Part shown: in pieces, positions 1 through 7,329 of the stretch
How the letters are laid out: each line of letters begins with the position of its first letter
How positions within the stretch are numbered: position 1 is the stretch's first letter
Source of the DNA: Flavobacteriaceae bacterium
Lineage (GTDB): Bacteria; Bacteroidota; Bacteroidia; Flavobacteriales; Flavobacteriaceae
DNA: 64,000 nt
Reading direction: 5' to 3'
Assembly: GCA_947456815.1 (NCBI GenBank)
Contig: CANGTL010000012.1
Coordinates: forward strand, 1 to 64,000
Program-made: the position numbers and the translations under genes
Notes under the pieces: generated by a model
The model's database searches: none
What the model was told of the DNA's origin: nothing
Seen by the model: only the letters and a program-made list of their open reading frames with translations

Positions 1-911
1 AGTTAGCCTTTACACTTTCTAATGGATTTACTTATGTGGAGTATTACTTAAGTCGCGGAATGAATATCAATGATTTTGGTCCGAATTTGTCCTTCTTTTT
101 CTCGAACGGAATTGATCCAGAATATGCCGTAATTGGTCGAGTGGCTCGTAAAATATGGGCAAAAGCACTCAAGAATAAATATGGTGCGAATGAAAGAGCG
201 CAAATGCTGAAATACCATATTCAAACTTCTGGGCGTTCGTTGCATGCACAAGAGATTGACTTTAATGATATACGAACGACATTGCAGGCCTTGTATGCGA
301 TTTACGACAATTGCAATTCTTTACATACGAATGCTTATGATGAAGCCATTACGACTCCGACTGAAGAATCTGTGCGTCGTGCGATGGCTATTCAATTGAT
401 CATTAATAAGGAATTGGGATTAGCGAAAAATGAAAATCCGATTCAAGGTTCATTTATTATTGAAGAATTAACGGATTTAGTTGAAGCAGCGGTTTTACAA
501 GAATTTGATCGTATTACGGAACGAGGCGGCGTATTAGGTGCTATGGAAACAATGTACCAACGTTCTAAAATTCAAGAAGAAAGTTTGTATTATGAGACTT
601 TGAAACACACGGGAGAATTTCCGATTATTGGTGTAAATACATTTTTGAGTTCAAAAGGTTCTCCTACGGTCATTCCGGCGGAAGTCATTCGTGCGACAGA
701 AGAAGAAAAGCAATATCAAATTGATATGTTGGAAAATCTGCATCAATTTGGTGCGGAGAAAGTACATCAACATTTGAATGCTTTGCAAGAAGCTGCCATC
801 AAAAACGAAAACTTATTTGAGCGTCTGATGGAAGCAACCAAGGTTTGTTCGTTGGGACAAATTACCAGTGCTTTGTTTGAAGTAGGCGGTCAGTATAGAC
901 GGAATATGTAG
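1..911 (+). CDS. Methylmalonyl-CoA/isobutyryl-CoA mutase family protein, C-terminal part (5' end outside window)
   Basis: The frame is open from the window edge, so the gene begins upstream; the GTG at 36 is an internal valine. The visible part, about 300 residues, is the C-terminal part of the substrate-binding barrel of adenosylcobalamin-dependent acyl-CoA mutases. The signature around [20 protein letters not shown] is followed by the R-x-Q-x-H-x-Q-T-S-G-R-S-L type stretch (here [19 protein letters not shown]) and by repeated [22 protein letters not shown] helices. The end ([10 protein letters not shown]) resembles fused enzymes of the IcmF type, in which a B12 domain and a G-protein chaperone precede the barrel. 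From family knowledge these enzymes isomerise branched and linear acyl-CoAs. Which substrate is used cannot be told without the upstream domains. The downstream neighbour is convergent, separated by a strong hairpin. Confidence 0.9.
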   Translation, partial: LAFTLSNGFTYVEYYLSRGMNINDFGPNLSFFFSNGIDPEYAVIGRVARKIWAKALKNKYGANERAQMLKYHIQTSGRSLHAQEIDFNDIRTTLQALYAIYDNCNSLHTNAYDEAITTPTEESVRRAMAIQLIINKELGLAKNENPIQGSFIIEELTDLVEAAVLQEFDRITERGGVLGAMETMYQRSKIQEESLYYETLKHTGEFPIIGVNTFLSSKGSPTVIPAEVIRATEEEKQYQIDMLENLHQFGAEKVHQHLNALQEAAIKNENLFERLMEATKVCSLGQITSALFEVGGQYRRNM

Positions 912-926
912 GCTAAAAATTTTAGA

Positions 927-981
927 ATAAGCCACGAATGCACGAATTTACAACACTTTAATTCGTGCATTCGTGGCTTAT
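927..981. terminator. Perfect 22-bp inverted repeat between convergent genes (bidirectional terminator or REP-like palindrome)
   Basis: The arms at 927-948 and 960-981 are perfectly complementary over 22 bp with an 11-nt loop. The motif GCCACGAATGCACGAATT is read in both directions. The right arm includes the stop codon (978-980) of the minus-strand gene. The position between two convergent genes fits a bidirectional terminator, although no long T-run follows. From memory, similar CCACGAAT..ACGAATT palindromes recur in intergenic DNA of Flavobacteria, so it may instead be a dispersed palindromic repeat. Confidence 0.7.
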
Positions 982-1205
982 ATAATTAATCCGTTTTCTA
1001 TTTTTTGCTTGAGTTGATTGAGCAATATTTGGAATTTACTTATTTCAATTAAATCTGCATCTTTTTTTGAAAAGTCTAATAATTCATCGAGGTATTCTGC
1101 TGCATCGCGTAATTTGAAGTTGGCTTCAATGAAATCTTTTTTAGCCATCAAGTCAATAATTTCCTGGACTTGGTTTTTTAGATTGCTGAATTTATTGCTA
1201 TTCAT
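978..1205 (-). CDS. Small conserved-looking hypothetical protein (75 aa)
   Basis: This is a 75-residue protein, mostly helical by inspection and rich in Lys, Asp, Glu and Leu (for example EIIDLMAKKDFIEANFKLRDAAEYLDELLDF). It has no signal peptide or membrane segment. Its ATG at 1203-1205 overlaps the 3' end of the 50-residue gene upstream by 8 nt, so the two are probably translated from one message by coupling. The start is well defined by that overlap. No family is recognised; a cytosolic helical adaptor is possible but is only a guess. The gene ends inside the palindrome at 960-981. Confidence 0.7.
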   Translation of the reverse strand: MNSNKFSNLKNQVQEIIDLMAKKDFIEANFKLRDAAEYLDELLDFSKKDADLIEISKFQILLNQLKQKIENGLII

Positions 1206-1350
1206 TGTTATTTGGATTTTCAGTATTGAATTTTTTTAAAATGGCTTTCAATTTTTCTTTTCGAAGCAGTTCTGCTTGCTTGGCTTTATCCTGTGCCTTG
1301 TGTAATTTATCGTTATGCTTTTTGATATTACGTTCGTTGTTTCTTCCCAT
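1198..1350 (-). CDS. Very small basic protein (50 aa), first gene of a two-gene micro-operon
   Basis: Reading the minus strand from the ATG at 1350 gives a 50-residue protein beginning MGRNNERNIKKHNDKLHK and ending NTENPNNNE, with stop TAG at 1198-1200. It is strongly charged, almost all helix-forming, and rich in Lys, Asn, Gln and Ala. The last 8 nt overlap the start of the 75-residue gene, an arrangement typical of translational coupling. A TATTTTTG element lies 20 nt before the ATG (minus strand, 1370-1377). From memory, similar short proteins occur in Flavobacteria, but no function is known to me. An RNA- or ribosome-associated role would fit the composition; that is inference. Confidence 0.65.
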   Translation of the reverse strand: MGRNNERNIKKHNDKLHKAQDKAKQAELLRKEKLKAILKKFNTENPNNNE

Positions 1351-1369
1351 GAGTATTTGCTATCTTGTT

Positions 1370-1377
1370 CAAAAATA
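1370..1377 (-). promoter_or_regulatory. Bacteroidota -7 promoter element for the 1198-1350/978-1205 pair
   Basis: The minus strand reads TATTTTTG, matching the TAnnTTTG -7 consensus of Bacteroidota sigma-A promoters. A TTTG lies 15 nt further upstream as a possible -33 element. The distance to the ATG at 1350 is about 20 nt, giving a short leader. Confidence 0.5.
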
Positions 1378-1454
1378 GTCATAAATATTTGCCAAATTTA
1401 TTTTTTGGATTGGTATTTGACGACGCGAAAACAAACCAATTAAAAATTAATATT

Positions 1455-1970
1455 ATGAAACGAATAACTTTACTCTTCATTGTTGTCTTAGCAACAAGCT
1501 TTCTCAGTTGTGAAGGGCCAGAAGGTCCGCAAGGTGCAACAGGATATAGTGCTGAAGCTACTGTTTACGAAACACTTCCAATTAATTTTTTAGCACCTAG
1601 TTTTGGCGTTTTTTACGTGTTTCCTCAAGCTGCTTTACCTTCAGATCACGTATTAGTTTATAGATTGTCTGGGGTTGACAGTGGTGCGGATGTTTGGCAA
1701 TTGATTCCTCAATATAGATACTTTTCTGATGGAACTTTTGATTTTGCTTATAATTTCGATGCAACAAGGTTTGATGTAAACATCTTTTTGGAAGGAAACG
1801 ACTTGCAGACTTTAAACGATAATTTTAGATTAGGTCAAATATTTAGAATTGTAATAATCCCAGGACAATTTGCTAATAAAGGAGGAAAAATCACTCTTGA
1901 TTTAAATGACTATAATGCAGTAATTAAAGCCTACAATATTGATGAAAGAAAAATCAAAACAATTCAATAA
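1455..1970 (+). CDS. Lipoprotein with short collagen-like tract (171 aa)
   Basis: Translation from the ATG at 1455 gives a classic lipoprotein signal: MKR, a hydrophobic stretch, then the lipobox LSC with the cysteine followed at once by a GPEGPQGATG collagen-like tract. Many secreted Bacteroidota lipoproteins carry such a tract just after the lipid anchor. The remaining ~145 residues are rich in Phe, Tyr and Asp, look like beta strands, and match no family I can name. The open frame runs further upstream (to 1365), but that extension would bury the signal peptide, so 1455 is preferred. It is a single-gene unit ending in a hairpin terminator. Function unknown; exported to the inner or outer membrane. 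Confidence 0.75.
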   Translation: MKRITLLFIVVLATSFLSCEGPEGPQGATGYSAEATVYETLPINFLAPSFGVFYVFPQAALPSDHVLVYRLSGVDSGADVWQLIPQYRYFSDGTFDFAYNFDATRFDVNIFLEGNDLQTLNDNFRLGQIFRIVIIPGQFANKGGKITLDLNDYNAVIKAYNIDERKIKTIQ

Positions 1971-1988
1971 GAATATTGAATCAAATAA

Positions 1989-2016
1989 AGACCGTCTTTT
2001 TAAGGCGGTTTTTTTA
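1989..2016. terminator. Bidirectional rho-independent terminator
   Basis: The stem ACCGTCTT pairs with AAGGCGGT (one G-U) around a short T-rich loop and is followed by a run of T on the plus strand. It lies between the lipoprotein stop (1970) and the convergent TerC-family gene (stop at 2014). Confidence 0.75.
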
Positions 2017-2961
2017 TGCTTCATTTTTTGAATAGCTACCTAGAGACACTAAGATTCCAACCAAAAGTGATACTGCGATAAATCCTAAAGAAGCCCATTC
2101 AGGCACTTCAACAAAATCATGGAATAGCATTTTGAGCCCAACGAAACTTAGTATTGCGATCAAACTGTATTCTAAATGACTGAATTTTTCCAGCATATTG
2201 GCTAAGAAAAAGTACATCGACCGCAATCCTAAAATAGCAAAGATGTTAGAGCTGAAGACAATAAATGGATCAGAAGTTATTGCTAAAATAGCAGGAACGC
2301 TATCAACCGCAAACAAAACGTCCATGACTTCAATTACAATTAAGGCGACAAATAGTGGCGTAGCATGTGTTCTCGAATCCTTAAGAATAAAGAAATGTGC
2401 TTTATCGGTATGACTTGTTATTGGAATAATCTTTCCTAATATTTTATAGACTAACGATTCCTTTGGATTGAACTCGTCTTCGTCTTTCTTAAACAGCATC
2501 TTAAATGCGGTAAATACCAAGAAAGCACCAAACAAATAGGTAGTCCAATTGAACTTATTGATGAGCAATACTCCGAAGAATATCATTAAGCCACGAAACA
2601 CAATAGCACCAATGATTCCCCAAAAGAGAATTCGATGTTGGTATTTTTGTGGAATTCTGAATGCGCTAAATATGATAGCAATGACAAAGATGTTATCAAT
2701 ACTGAGTGACAACTCAATTAAATAGCCAGTGATATACTTAATTGTGGCGTTTGTGGCGCTGAGATTGGATGGGTTTTCTATGTATTGATGCTGATACAGC
2801 CAAAACACCACGCCAGAAAATAAAAACGAGAGTGTTACCCAAATTGCAGTCCACTTACTAGCTTCTTTTGTACTTATGATGTGTGGCGTCTTATTAAAAA
2901 TACCTAAGTCAAGAGCAAGAAAACAGAAAATCATTACAAAAAAAGAAATCCAGACAATCAT
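2014..2961 (-). CDS. TerC/Alx family integral membrane protein
   Basis: This 315-residue protein has about eight to nine hydrophobic segments across its whole length. It matches the TerC family: an N-terminal WISFFVMIFCFLALDLGIF segment, the acidic SLSIDNIFVIAIIF motif near residue 90, and the second acidic motif VMDVLFAVDSVPAILAIT near residue 215. The paired Asp residues in these membrane segments are the conserved metal-site candidates. Family members (Alx, YceF, TerC) take part in manganese export, tellurite resistance or metallation of exported proteins. The length is normal for the Alx-like subgroup. It stands alone, convergent with the lipoprotein gene and divergent from glnN. No yybP-ykoY riboswitch is recognisable upstream. 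Confidence 0.9.
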   Translation of the reverse strand: MIVWISFFVMIFCFLALDLGIFNKTPHIISTKEASKWTAIWVTLSFLFSGVVFWLYQHQYIENPSNLSATNATIKYITGYLIELSLSIDNIFVIAIIFSAFRIPQKYQHRILFWGIIGAIVFRGLMIFFGVLLINKFNWTTYLFGAFLVFTAFKMLFKKDEDEFNPKESLVYKILGKIIPITSHTDKAHFFILKDSRTHATPLFVALIVIEVMDVLFAVDSVPAILAITSDPFIVFSSNIFAILGLRSMYFFLANMLEKFSHLEYSLIAILSFVGLKMLFHDFVEVPEWASLGFIAVSLLVGILVSLGSYSKNEA

Positions 2962-3103
2962 ATATGAAGTTTCGCTTAGTGAGGCAAAGATAAATCATCG
3001 CGAAAGAAGAATAACATTTTACTCGAAGTTTGTCGTTTGTCTATAAAATTATTCATTTTAACTATTATATCATTTTTACCCCTAAAAAAATAGGGTTAAT
3101 TTA

Positions 3104-3131
3104 TTTGCGGTATGATATTTTTATATATTTG
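3104..3131 (+). promoter_or_regulatory. Promoter of glnN
   Basis: TTTG at 3104-3107 and TATATTTG at 3124-3131 match the -33 (TTTG) and -7 (TAnnTTTG) elements of Bacteroidota promoters, spaced by 16 nt. The leader to the ATG at 3173 would be about 35 nt. Confidence 0.6.
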
Positions 3132-3172
3132 CATCAAATTAATAGGGTATAACTCAAAAAATTAAATTTTAT

Positions 3173-5362
3173 ATGGCAACATTACGTTTTCAAGCTTTAA
3201 AAGAAGCGTCTAACAGAATTCCAGTTAAATTTGAAGAAACCGACAAAAAATCAACATTATTCGGATCTAATGTGTTTAATGAAAAAGCAATGAAGCAATA
3301 TTTGACTTCAGATGCTTTCAAAGGTGTTCGCGATGCGGTGCAGCATGGAACAAAAATCGACAGAAAATTAGCTGACTATATTGCCATGGGTATGAAAGAA
3401 TGGGCTTTGTCTAAAGGCGTAACTCATTATACACACTGGTTTCAACCACTGACTGGCGCAACCGCTGAAAAACACGATGCCTTTTTCGAAACTTCTTATG
3501 ACGGAAGCGATCCAGTTGAAAAATTCGGTGGTGGACAATTGGTACAACAAGAGCCAGATGCGTCAAGTTTCCCAAATGGTGGAATTAGAAACACTTTTGA
3601 AGCAAGAGGTTATACGGCTTGGGACCCAACATCTCCAGCTTTCATTTTCGGAACGACTTTATGTATTCCGACTGTTTTTATCTCGTATACTGGAGAAGCT
3701 TTAGATAACAAAATTCCATTATTGCGTGCGTTATCTGCCATGGATGATGCGGCAACGAATGTTTGTAAATATTTCGACAAGAACGTTAAAAAAGTTACTG
3801 CCACTTTAGGTTGGGAACAAGAGTACTTTTTAGTAGATAAATCATTAGCACAATCTCGTCCAGACTTGATGATGACTGGAAGAACTTTACTTGGACACAC
3901 TTCTGCCAAAGGACAACAGTTAGATGATCATTATTTCGGTTCTATTCCAACTCGTGCCCTAACTTATATGAGAGATTTGGAGCAAGAATGTATGTTGCTG
4001 GGAATTCCAGTAAAAACGCGTCATAATGAAGTAGCGCCAAATCAATTTGAGTTGGCACCTATTTTTGAAGAAACTAATTTAGCGGTTGACCACAACTGTT
4101 TGTTGATGGATGTGATGCAAAAAGTGGCAGAACGTCATGACTTCAAAGTGTTGCTTCACGAGAAACCTTTTAAAGGAGTAAACGGATCGGGTAAACACAA
4201 CAACTGGTCTCTTGCTACTGATACTGGTGTAAACTTGTTGAGTCCAAGTAAAACGCCTATGAGCAATTTACAATTCTTAACTTTCTTTATCAACACCATC
4301 AAAGCAGTTCATGATTATGAGGCTTTATTACGCGGATCAATCGCAACAGCTAGTAATGATCACCGTTTGGGTGCGAACGAAGCGCCACCGGCTATCATTT
4401 CTGTTTTCATTGGAGAGCAGTTGACAAAAGTATTGGCGGAATTAGAAGGTGTAACTACAGGTAAATTATCTCCTGAAGAAAAAACCGACTTAAAATTGAA
4501 CGTGGTCGGTAAAATTCCAGATGTATTACTAGATAATACAGACAGAAATAGAACTTCTCCATTTGCTTTTACCGGAAATAAGTTTGAGTTCAGAGCGGTA
4601 GGTTCTTCTGCCAATTGTTCTAACGCAATGACTACATTAAACACCATCGTTGCGAAACAATTAAAAGATTTTAAAGTGGCTGTTGACGCCTTGATTGATT
4701 CTAAAGGGTTGAAAAAAGACGAAGCAATTTTTAATGTACTTAGAGAATACATCAAAGTATCGAAAAATATTCTTTTTGAAGGTGATGGATATAGCGACGC
4801 TTGGGAAAAAGAAGCGGCGAAGCGTGGGTTGAGTAATTTCAAAACAACACCACAAGCTTTGAAAGCGAGAGCGTCTAAACAAGCTTTAGCTTTGTTTTCT
4901 GAAATGGGCATCATGAACCATGTTGAAGTAGAAGCTCGTTACGAAATTGAACTTGAAGAATACACCAAAAAAATTCAAATTGAAGGTCGTGTGTTGGGAG
5001 ATATTGCAAAGAATCATGTGATTCCAACGGCAATTCGTTATCAAAATACATTGATCGAAAATGTCAAAGGTTTGAAAGAAATATTCGCCAAAGACTTCGA
5101 AAAAATTGCCAAAGAACAAATCGTTCTCATCAAAGAAATTTCGGCTCATATCGAAGCCATCAACACGCAAGTAGAAGCGATGACCGAAGCAAGAAAAAAA
5201 GCCAATGCTTTGCCCGATGCTCAAAAAATGGCGGATGCGTATTGCGAAAAGGTAAAACCATATTTCGAAATTATCCGTGAACATTGCGATAAATTAGAGC
5301 TATTAGTTGACGACGAAATTTGGACATTGACCAAATACAGAGAATTGTTGTTTACCAAATAA
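3173..5362 (+). CDS. glnN: Glutamine synthetase type III
   Basis: The 729-residue product has the length and motifs of type III glutamine synthetase, which makes glutamine from glutamate, ammonia and ATP in the cytosol as a large double-ring oligomer. Visible signatures are GWEQEYFLVD (metal/glutamate site) near residue 217, HNEVAPNQFELAP near 290, KPFKGVNGSGKHNNWSL (ATP/glutamate region) near 340, and NRTSPFAFTGNKFEFRAVGSS near 465. The C-terminal ~150 residues form the charged helical extension typical of GSIII. It has its own promoter and a terminator, so it is monocistronic. GSIII enzymes are usually controlled by nitrogen supply. No signs of transfer. Confidence 0.97.
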   Translation: MATLRFQALKEASNRIPVKFEETDKKSTLFGSNVFNEKAMKQYLTSDAFKGVRDAVQHGTKIDRKLADYIAMGMKEWALSKGVTHYTHWFQPLTGATAEKHDAFFETSYDGSDPVEKFGGGQLVQQEPDASSFPNGGIRNTFEARGYTAWDPTSPAFIFGTTLCIPTVFISYTGEALDNKIPLLRALSAMDDAATNVCKYFDKNVKKVTATLGWEQEYFLVDKSLAQSRPDLMMTGRTLLGHTSAKGQQLDDHYFGSIPTRALTYMRDLEQECMLLGIPVKTRHNEVAPNQFELAPIFEETNLAVDHNCLLMDVMQKVAERHDFKVLLHEKPFKGVNGSGKHNNWSLATDTGVNLLSPSKTPMSNLQFLTFFINTIKAVHDYEALLRGSIATASNDHRLGANEAPPAIISVFIGEQLTKVLAELEGVTTGKLSPEEKTDLKLNVVGKIPDVLLDNTDRNRTSPFAFTGNKFEFRAVGSSANCSNAMTTLNTIVAKQLKDFKVAVDALIDSKGLKKDEAIFNVLREYIKVSKNILFEGDGYSDAWEKEAAKRGLSNFKTTPQALKARASKQALALFSEMGIMNHVEVEARYEIELEEYTKKIQIEGRVLGDIAKNHVIPTAIRYQNTLIENVKGLKEIFAKDFEKIAKEQIVLIKEISAHIEAINTQVEAMTEARKKANALPDAQKMADAYCEKVKPYFEIIREHCDKLELLVDDEIWTLTKYRELLFTK

Positions 5363-5382
5363 TTCCTGACACGTATTAAAGA

Positions 5383-5415
5383 AAGCCTGTTTCATTTTGA
5401 AGCGGGCTTTTTTGT
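5383..5415 (+). terminator. Rho-independent terminator of glnN
   Basis: AAGCCTGTTTC pairs with GAAGCGGGCTT (two G-U pairs) around a 5-nt loop, followed by a T-run. It begins 20 nt after the glnN stop. Confidence 0.8.
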
Positions 5416-5423
5416 TTTAGGTC

Positions 5424-5508
5424 AGGAGCTGTTCCCGCTATCTGCTACAATCTTTTGTGTCGAACACCGCCACAAAAGGATTTTCGCTACTATCGGGGCT
5501 AGGGCATT
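5424..5508. repeat. Dispersed structured repeat, copy 1 (possible Flavo-1-like RNA or REP element)
   Basis: This is an imperfect long palindrome. The outer arms carry AGGAGCT..CCCGCTAT and TATCGGGGCTAGGGC; the inner stem AATCTTTTGTG pairs with CACAAAAGGATT around the 11-nt loop TCGAACACCGC. The inner 35 nt (5449-5483) are identical to those of the copy at 26131-26246, and the outer arms match those of the copy at 56549-56669. It lies between the glnN terminator and the first OmpA-like gene. From general knowledge such sequences are frequent between genes of Flavobacteria. The transcribed strand cannot be decided here. Confidence 0.75.
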
Positions 5509-5579
5509 TCGTTACAAAGAACTTCAACTTACAACCTATAACTTTTTTACGTAACTTCCGTTCTCCAAATAAACACCAG

Positions 5580-6467
5580 ATGAAACTTGTCTTTCTTACT
5601 TTTTTTTGCATTGTTTCGACTGCTTTCGTTGAGGCTCAGGAACAATTCTCCGTTTATTTCGATAGCAACAAATTCGATTTGACTGCAAAAGAAACCAAAA
5701 CCATCAATCAATGGATAGTGGCAAATCCAGATATAAAAATCCTAGGTATTCATGGTTTTACGGATGAAGATGGATCAAGCGGTTTTAACGATACGTTAGC
5801 GAAAAACAGAATTAATTTCATTTATAATCTAATAAAAGACAAAATCAAAATCAGAGAGGATTTCAAAACCAGAAGCTTCGGCGAGTTGCATCAGTTGTCT
5901 AAAATAAAAGCGGAGAACCGAAAAGTGACTTTGTTTTATATCGAAGCGAAAGATATAGAACGAGAAAATGAAATTCTCGGAATCAAAGAAGTAGCTCCCA
6001 TGGCTGAACTTAAAGAAATTATTCGATATCCCGAAAAATTGGTTTTCGACAATCCCGATGGGACAAAGTCAGAATATGCATTAGATGTCAATTTTATGAA
6101 GAAAATTGCCGAAACACCAGTCGGGGAGAAGCTCAAAATTGACAATTTAAATTTCAAAATCAATACGTTTATTGTCGTGCCAGAATCGAAAGGAAAGATG
6201 TATGAATTGCTTGTGGTTCTGCAAAAGAATCCAGAACTCAAAATTGAAATTCAAGGTCATTTGTGCTGCATGCCAGTCGATCGATTGGATCTATCAACAC
6301 AGCGTGCAAAAGCCATAAAGAATTTTTTGATTGCTAATGGAATCAAAGAAAATCGTCTCACATATAAAGGATTTGGAAGTTCGAAACCTGTTTTTCAATT
6401 GCCCGAAAAAGACGAATCGCAACGAGCGGCCAACCGCAGGGTTGAAATTGAAATAGTTTCAAATTAG
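5580..6467 (+). CDS. Secreted OmpA-like protein with two OmpA-type halves (paralogue 1)
   Basis: The start at 5580 gives a clean signal peptide (MKLVFLTFFCIVSTAFVEAQ); a longer open frame to 5457 would run through the dispersed repeat and is rejected. The 295-residue protein has an N-terminal OmpA-like half (~21-125: FSVYFDSNKFDL, GFTDEDGSS, AENRKV) and a C-terminal half (~195-294) ending in YKGFGSSKP and AANRRVEIEIV. OmpA-like domains usually bind diaminopimelate in peptidoglycan. In the C-terminal half the usual GHTD is replaced by GHLCC (Cys 229-230). A close paralogue follows 11 nt downstream, so the two form one operon. The likely location is the periplasm, perhaps cross-linking wall strands; the exact function is unknown. 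Confidence 0.85.
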   Translation: MKLVFLTFFCIVSTAFVEAQEQFSVYFDSNKFDLTAKETKTINQWIVANPDIKILGIHGFTDEDGSSGFNDTLAKNRINFIYNLIKDKIKIREDFKTRSFGELHQLSKIKAENRKVTLFYIEAKDIERENEILGIKEVAPMAELKEIIRYPEKLVFDNPDGTKSEYALDVNFMKKIAETPVGEKLKIDNLNFKINTFIVVPESKGKMYELLVVLQKNPELKIEIQGHLCCMPVDRLDLSTQRAKAIKNFLIANGIKENRLTYKGFGSSKPVFQLPEKDESQRAANRRVEIEIVSN

Positions 6468-6478
6468 AAAGTAACAAG

Positions 6479-7273
6479 ATGAAATGGTATTTTTTCCTCG
6501 TAGTAATTCTAAGCTTTCTTAGTAGTAGCGCTCAAGATAAGCTAATCGTGTTTTTCGATTTCAACCAATCTAGTTTGAATGAAGTTGCAAACACTCAATT
6601 GCAAAATTGGGTAAAAGAAAATCCAGATATCGAGGTCTTGAAGGTATATGGTTTTTGTGATTGGAAAGGAACAAATACCTATAATGATTCTCTTTCGCTT
6701 CAACGAGTGAAGACAGTTTTAGACTTTATTAAATCGAAACAAATCAAAGTCAATGAAAATTACGAAATCAAAGGATTCGGCGAAGATTTTGAGCAATCGA
6801 AAGTGCAAGCTGAAAATCGCAAAGTCTTGATTGTATATGATAAAATAAAGATAGAAAAGCCAAAGACAAACGCTTATTTTGATGAAGATACACCGCTGGC
6901 AGAACAGTTTAAGAAAGCAACAGTTGGTACAGTAATCCGACTGAAAAACATTAATTTCTATAATATGACACCGCGAATTTTGCCGAAATCAAAAACGGTG
7001 CTCTATGATTTGCTTTGTGCTTTGCAAGACAATCCAAAATTAAAAATCGAAATTCAAGGTCACATTTGTTGTCAAAAGCAGTTTGATATCAACGAGTTAT
7101 CCGTCATGCGTGCCCGCGCCATTTATAATTATCTTGTTGGGCAAAAAATCAACAGGAAACGTTTGTCGTACAAAGGATTTGGGACTAGTAAGCCGCTGCA
7201 TCCCATTCCAGAAAAATCTTCCCAAGAGGAAGAAGAAAATCGCCGGGTTGAAATATTAATTCTAGAGAATTAG
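6479..7273 (+). CDS. Secreted OmpA-like protein with two OmpA-type halves (paralogue 2)
   Basis: This 264-residue protein has a signal peptide (MKWYFFLVVILSFLSSSAQ) and the same two-half plan as its upstream neighbour. The first half contains IVFFDFNQSSLNE, VYGFCDWKGTN and AENRKVLIVY; the second contains LKIEIQGHICC, LSVMRARAIYNYL, YKGFGTSKP and ENRRVEILIL. The paired cysteines (197-198) take the place of the usual Thr-Asp after Gly-His, as in paralogue 1. Spacing of 11 nt and shared architecture point to tandem duplication and co-expression. No beta-barrel precedes the OmpA-like parts, so it is a soluble periplasmic protein. What it binds is not known. Confidence 0.85.
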   Translation: MKWYFFLVVILSFLSSSAQDKLIVFFDFNQSSLNEVANTQLQNWVKENPDIEVLKVYGFCDWKGTNTYNDSLSLQRVKTVLDFIKSKQIKVNENYEIKGFGEDFEQSKVQAENRKVLIVYDKIKIEKPKTNAYFDEDTPLAEQFKKATVGTVIRLKNINFYNMTPRILPKSKTVLYDLLCALQDNPKLKIEIQGHICCQKQFDINELSVMRARAIYNYLVGQKINRKRLSYKGFGTSKPLHPIPEKSSQEEEENRRVEILILEN

Positions 7274-7298
7274 TACTATAATTCCCTAATCAAAATAG

Positions 7299-7306
7299 TA
7301 TATTTG
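7299..7306 (+). promoter_or_regulatory. -7 promoter element of purM-like gene
   Basis: TATATTTG matches TAnnTTTG and lies 23 nt before the ATG at 7330, so the cyclo-ligase gene probably has its own start site despite following the OmpA-like pair. No clear -33 element. Confidence 0.5.
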
Positions 7307-7329
7307 CCACACAACAACACTACCATAGA

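Noticed and set aside
1365..1454. N-terminal extension of the collagen-tract lipoprotein
   Set aside because: It would move the lipoprotein signal to residue 31 onward; the lipobox requires the start at 1455.
4360..4914. Long open frame on the minus strand inside glnN
   Set aside because: It is antisense to a conserved, complete glutamine synthetase III and its translation has no recognisable domain; it is a shadow of the codon use of glnN.
5457..5579. N-terminal extension of the first OmpA-like protein
   Set aside because: It begins at a GTG inside the dispersed repeat and precedes a good signal peptide starting at 5580.
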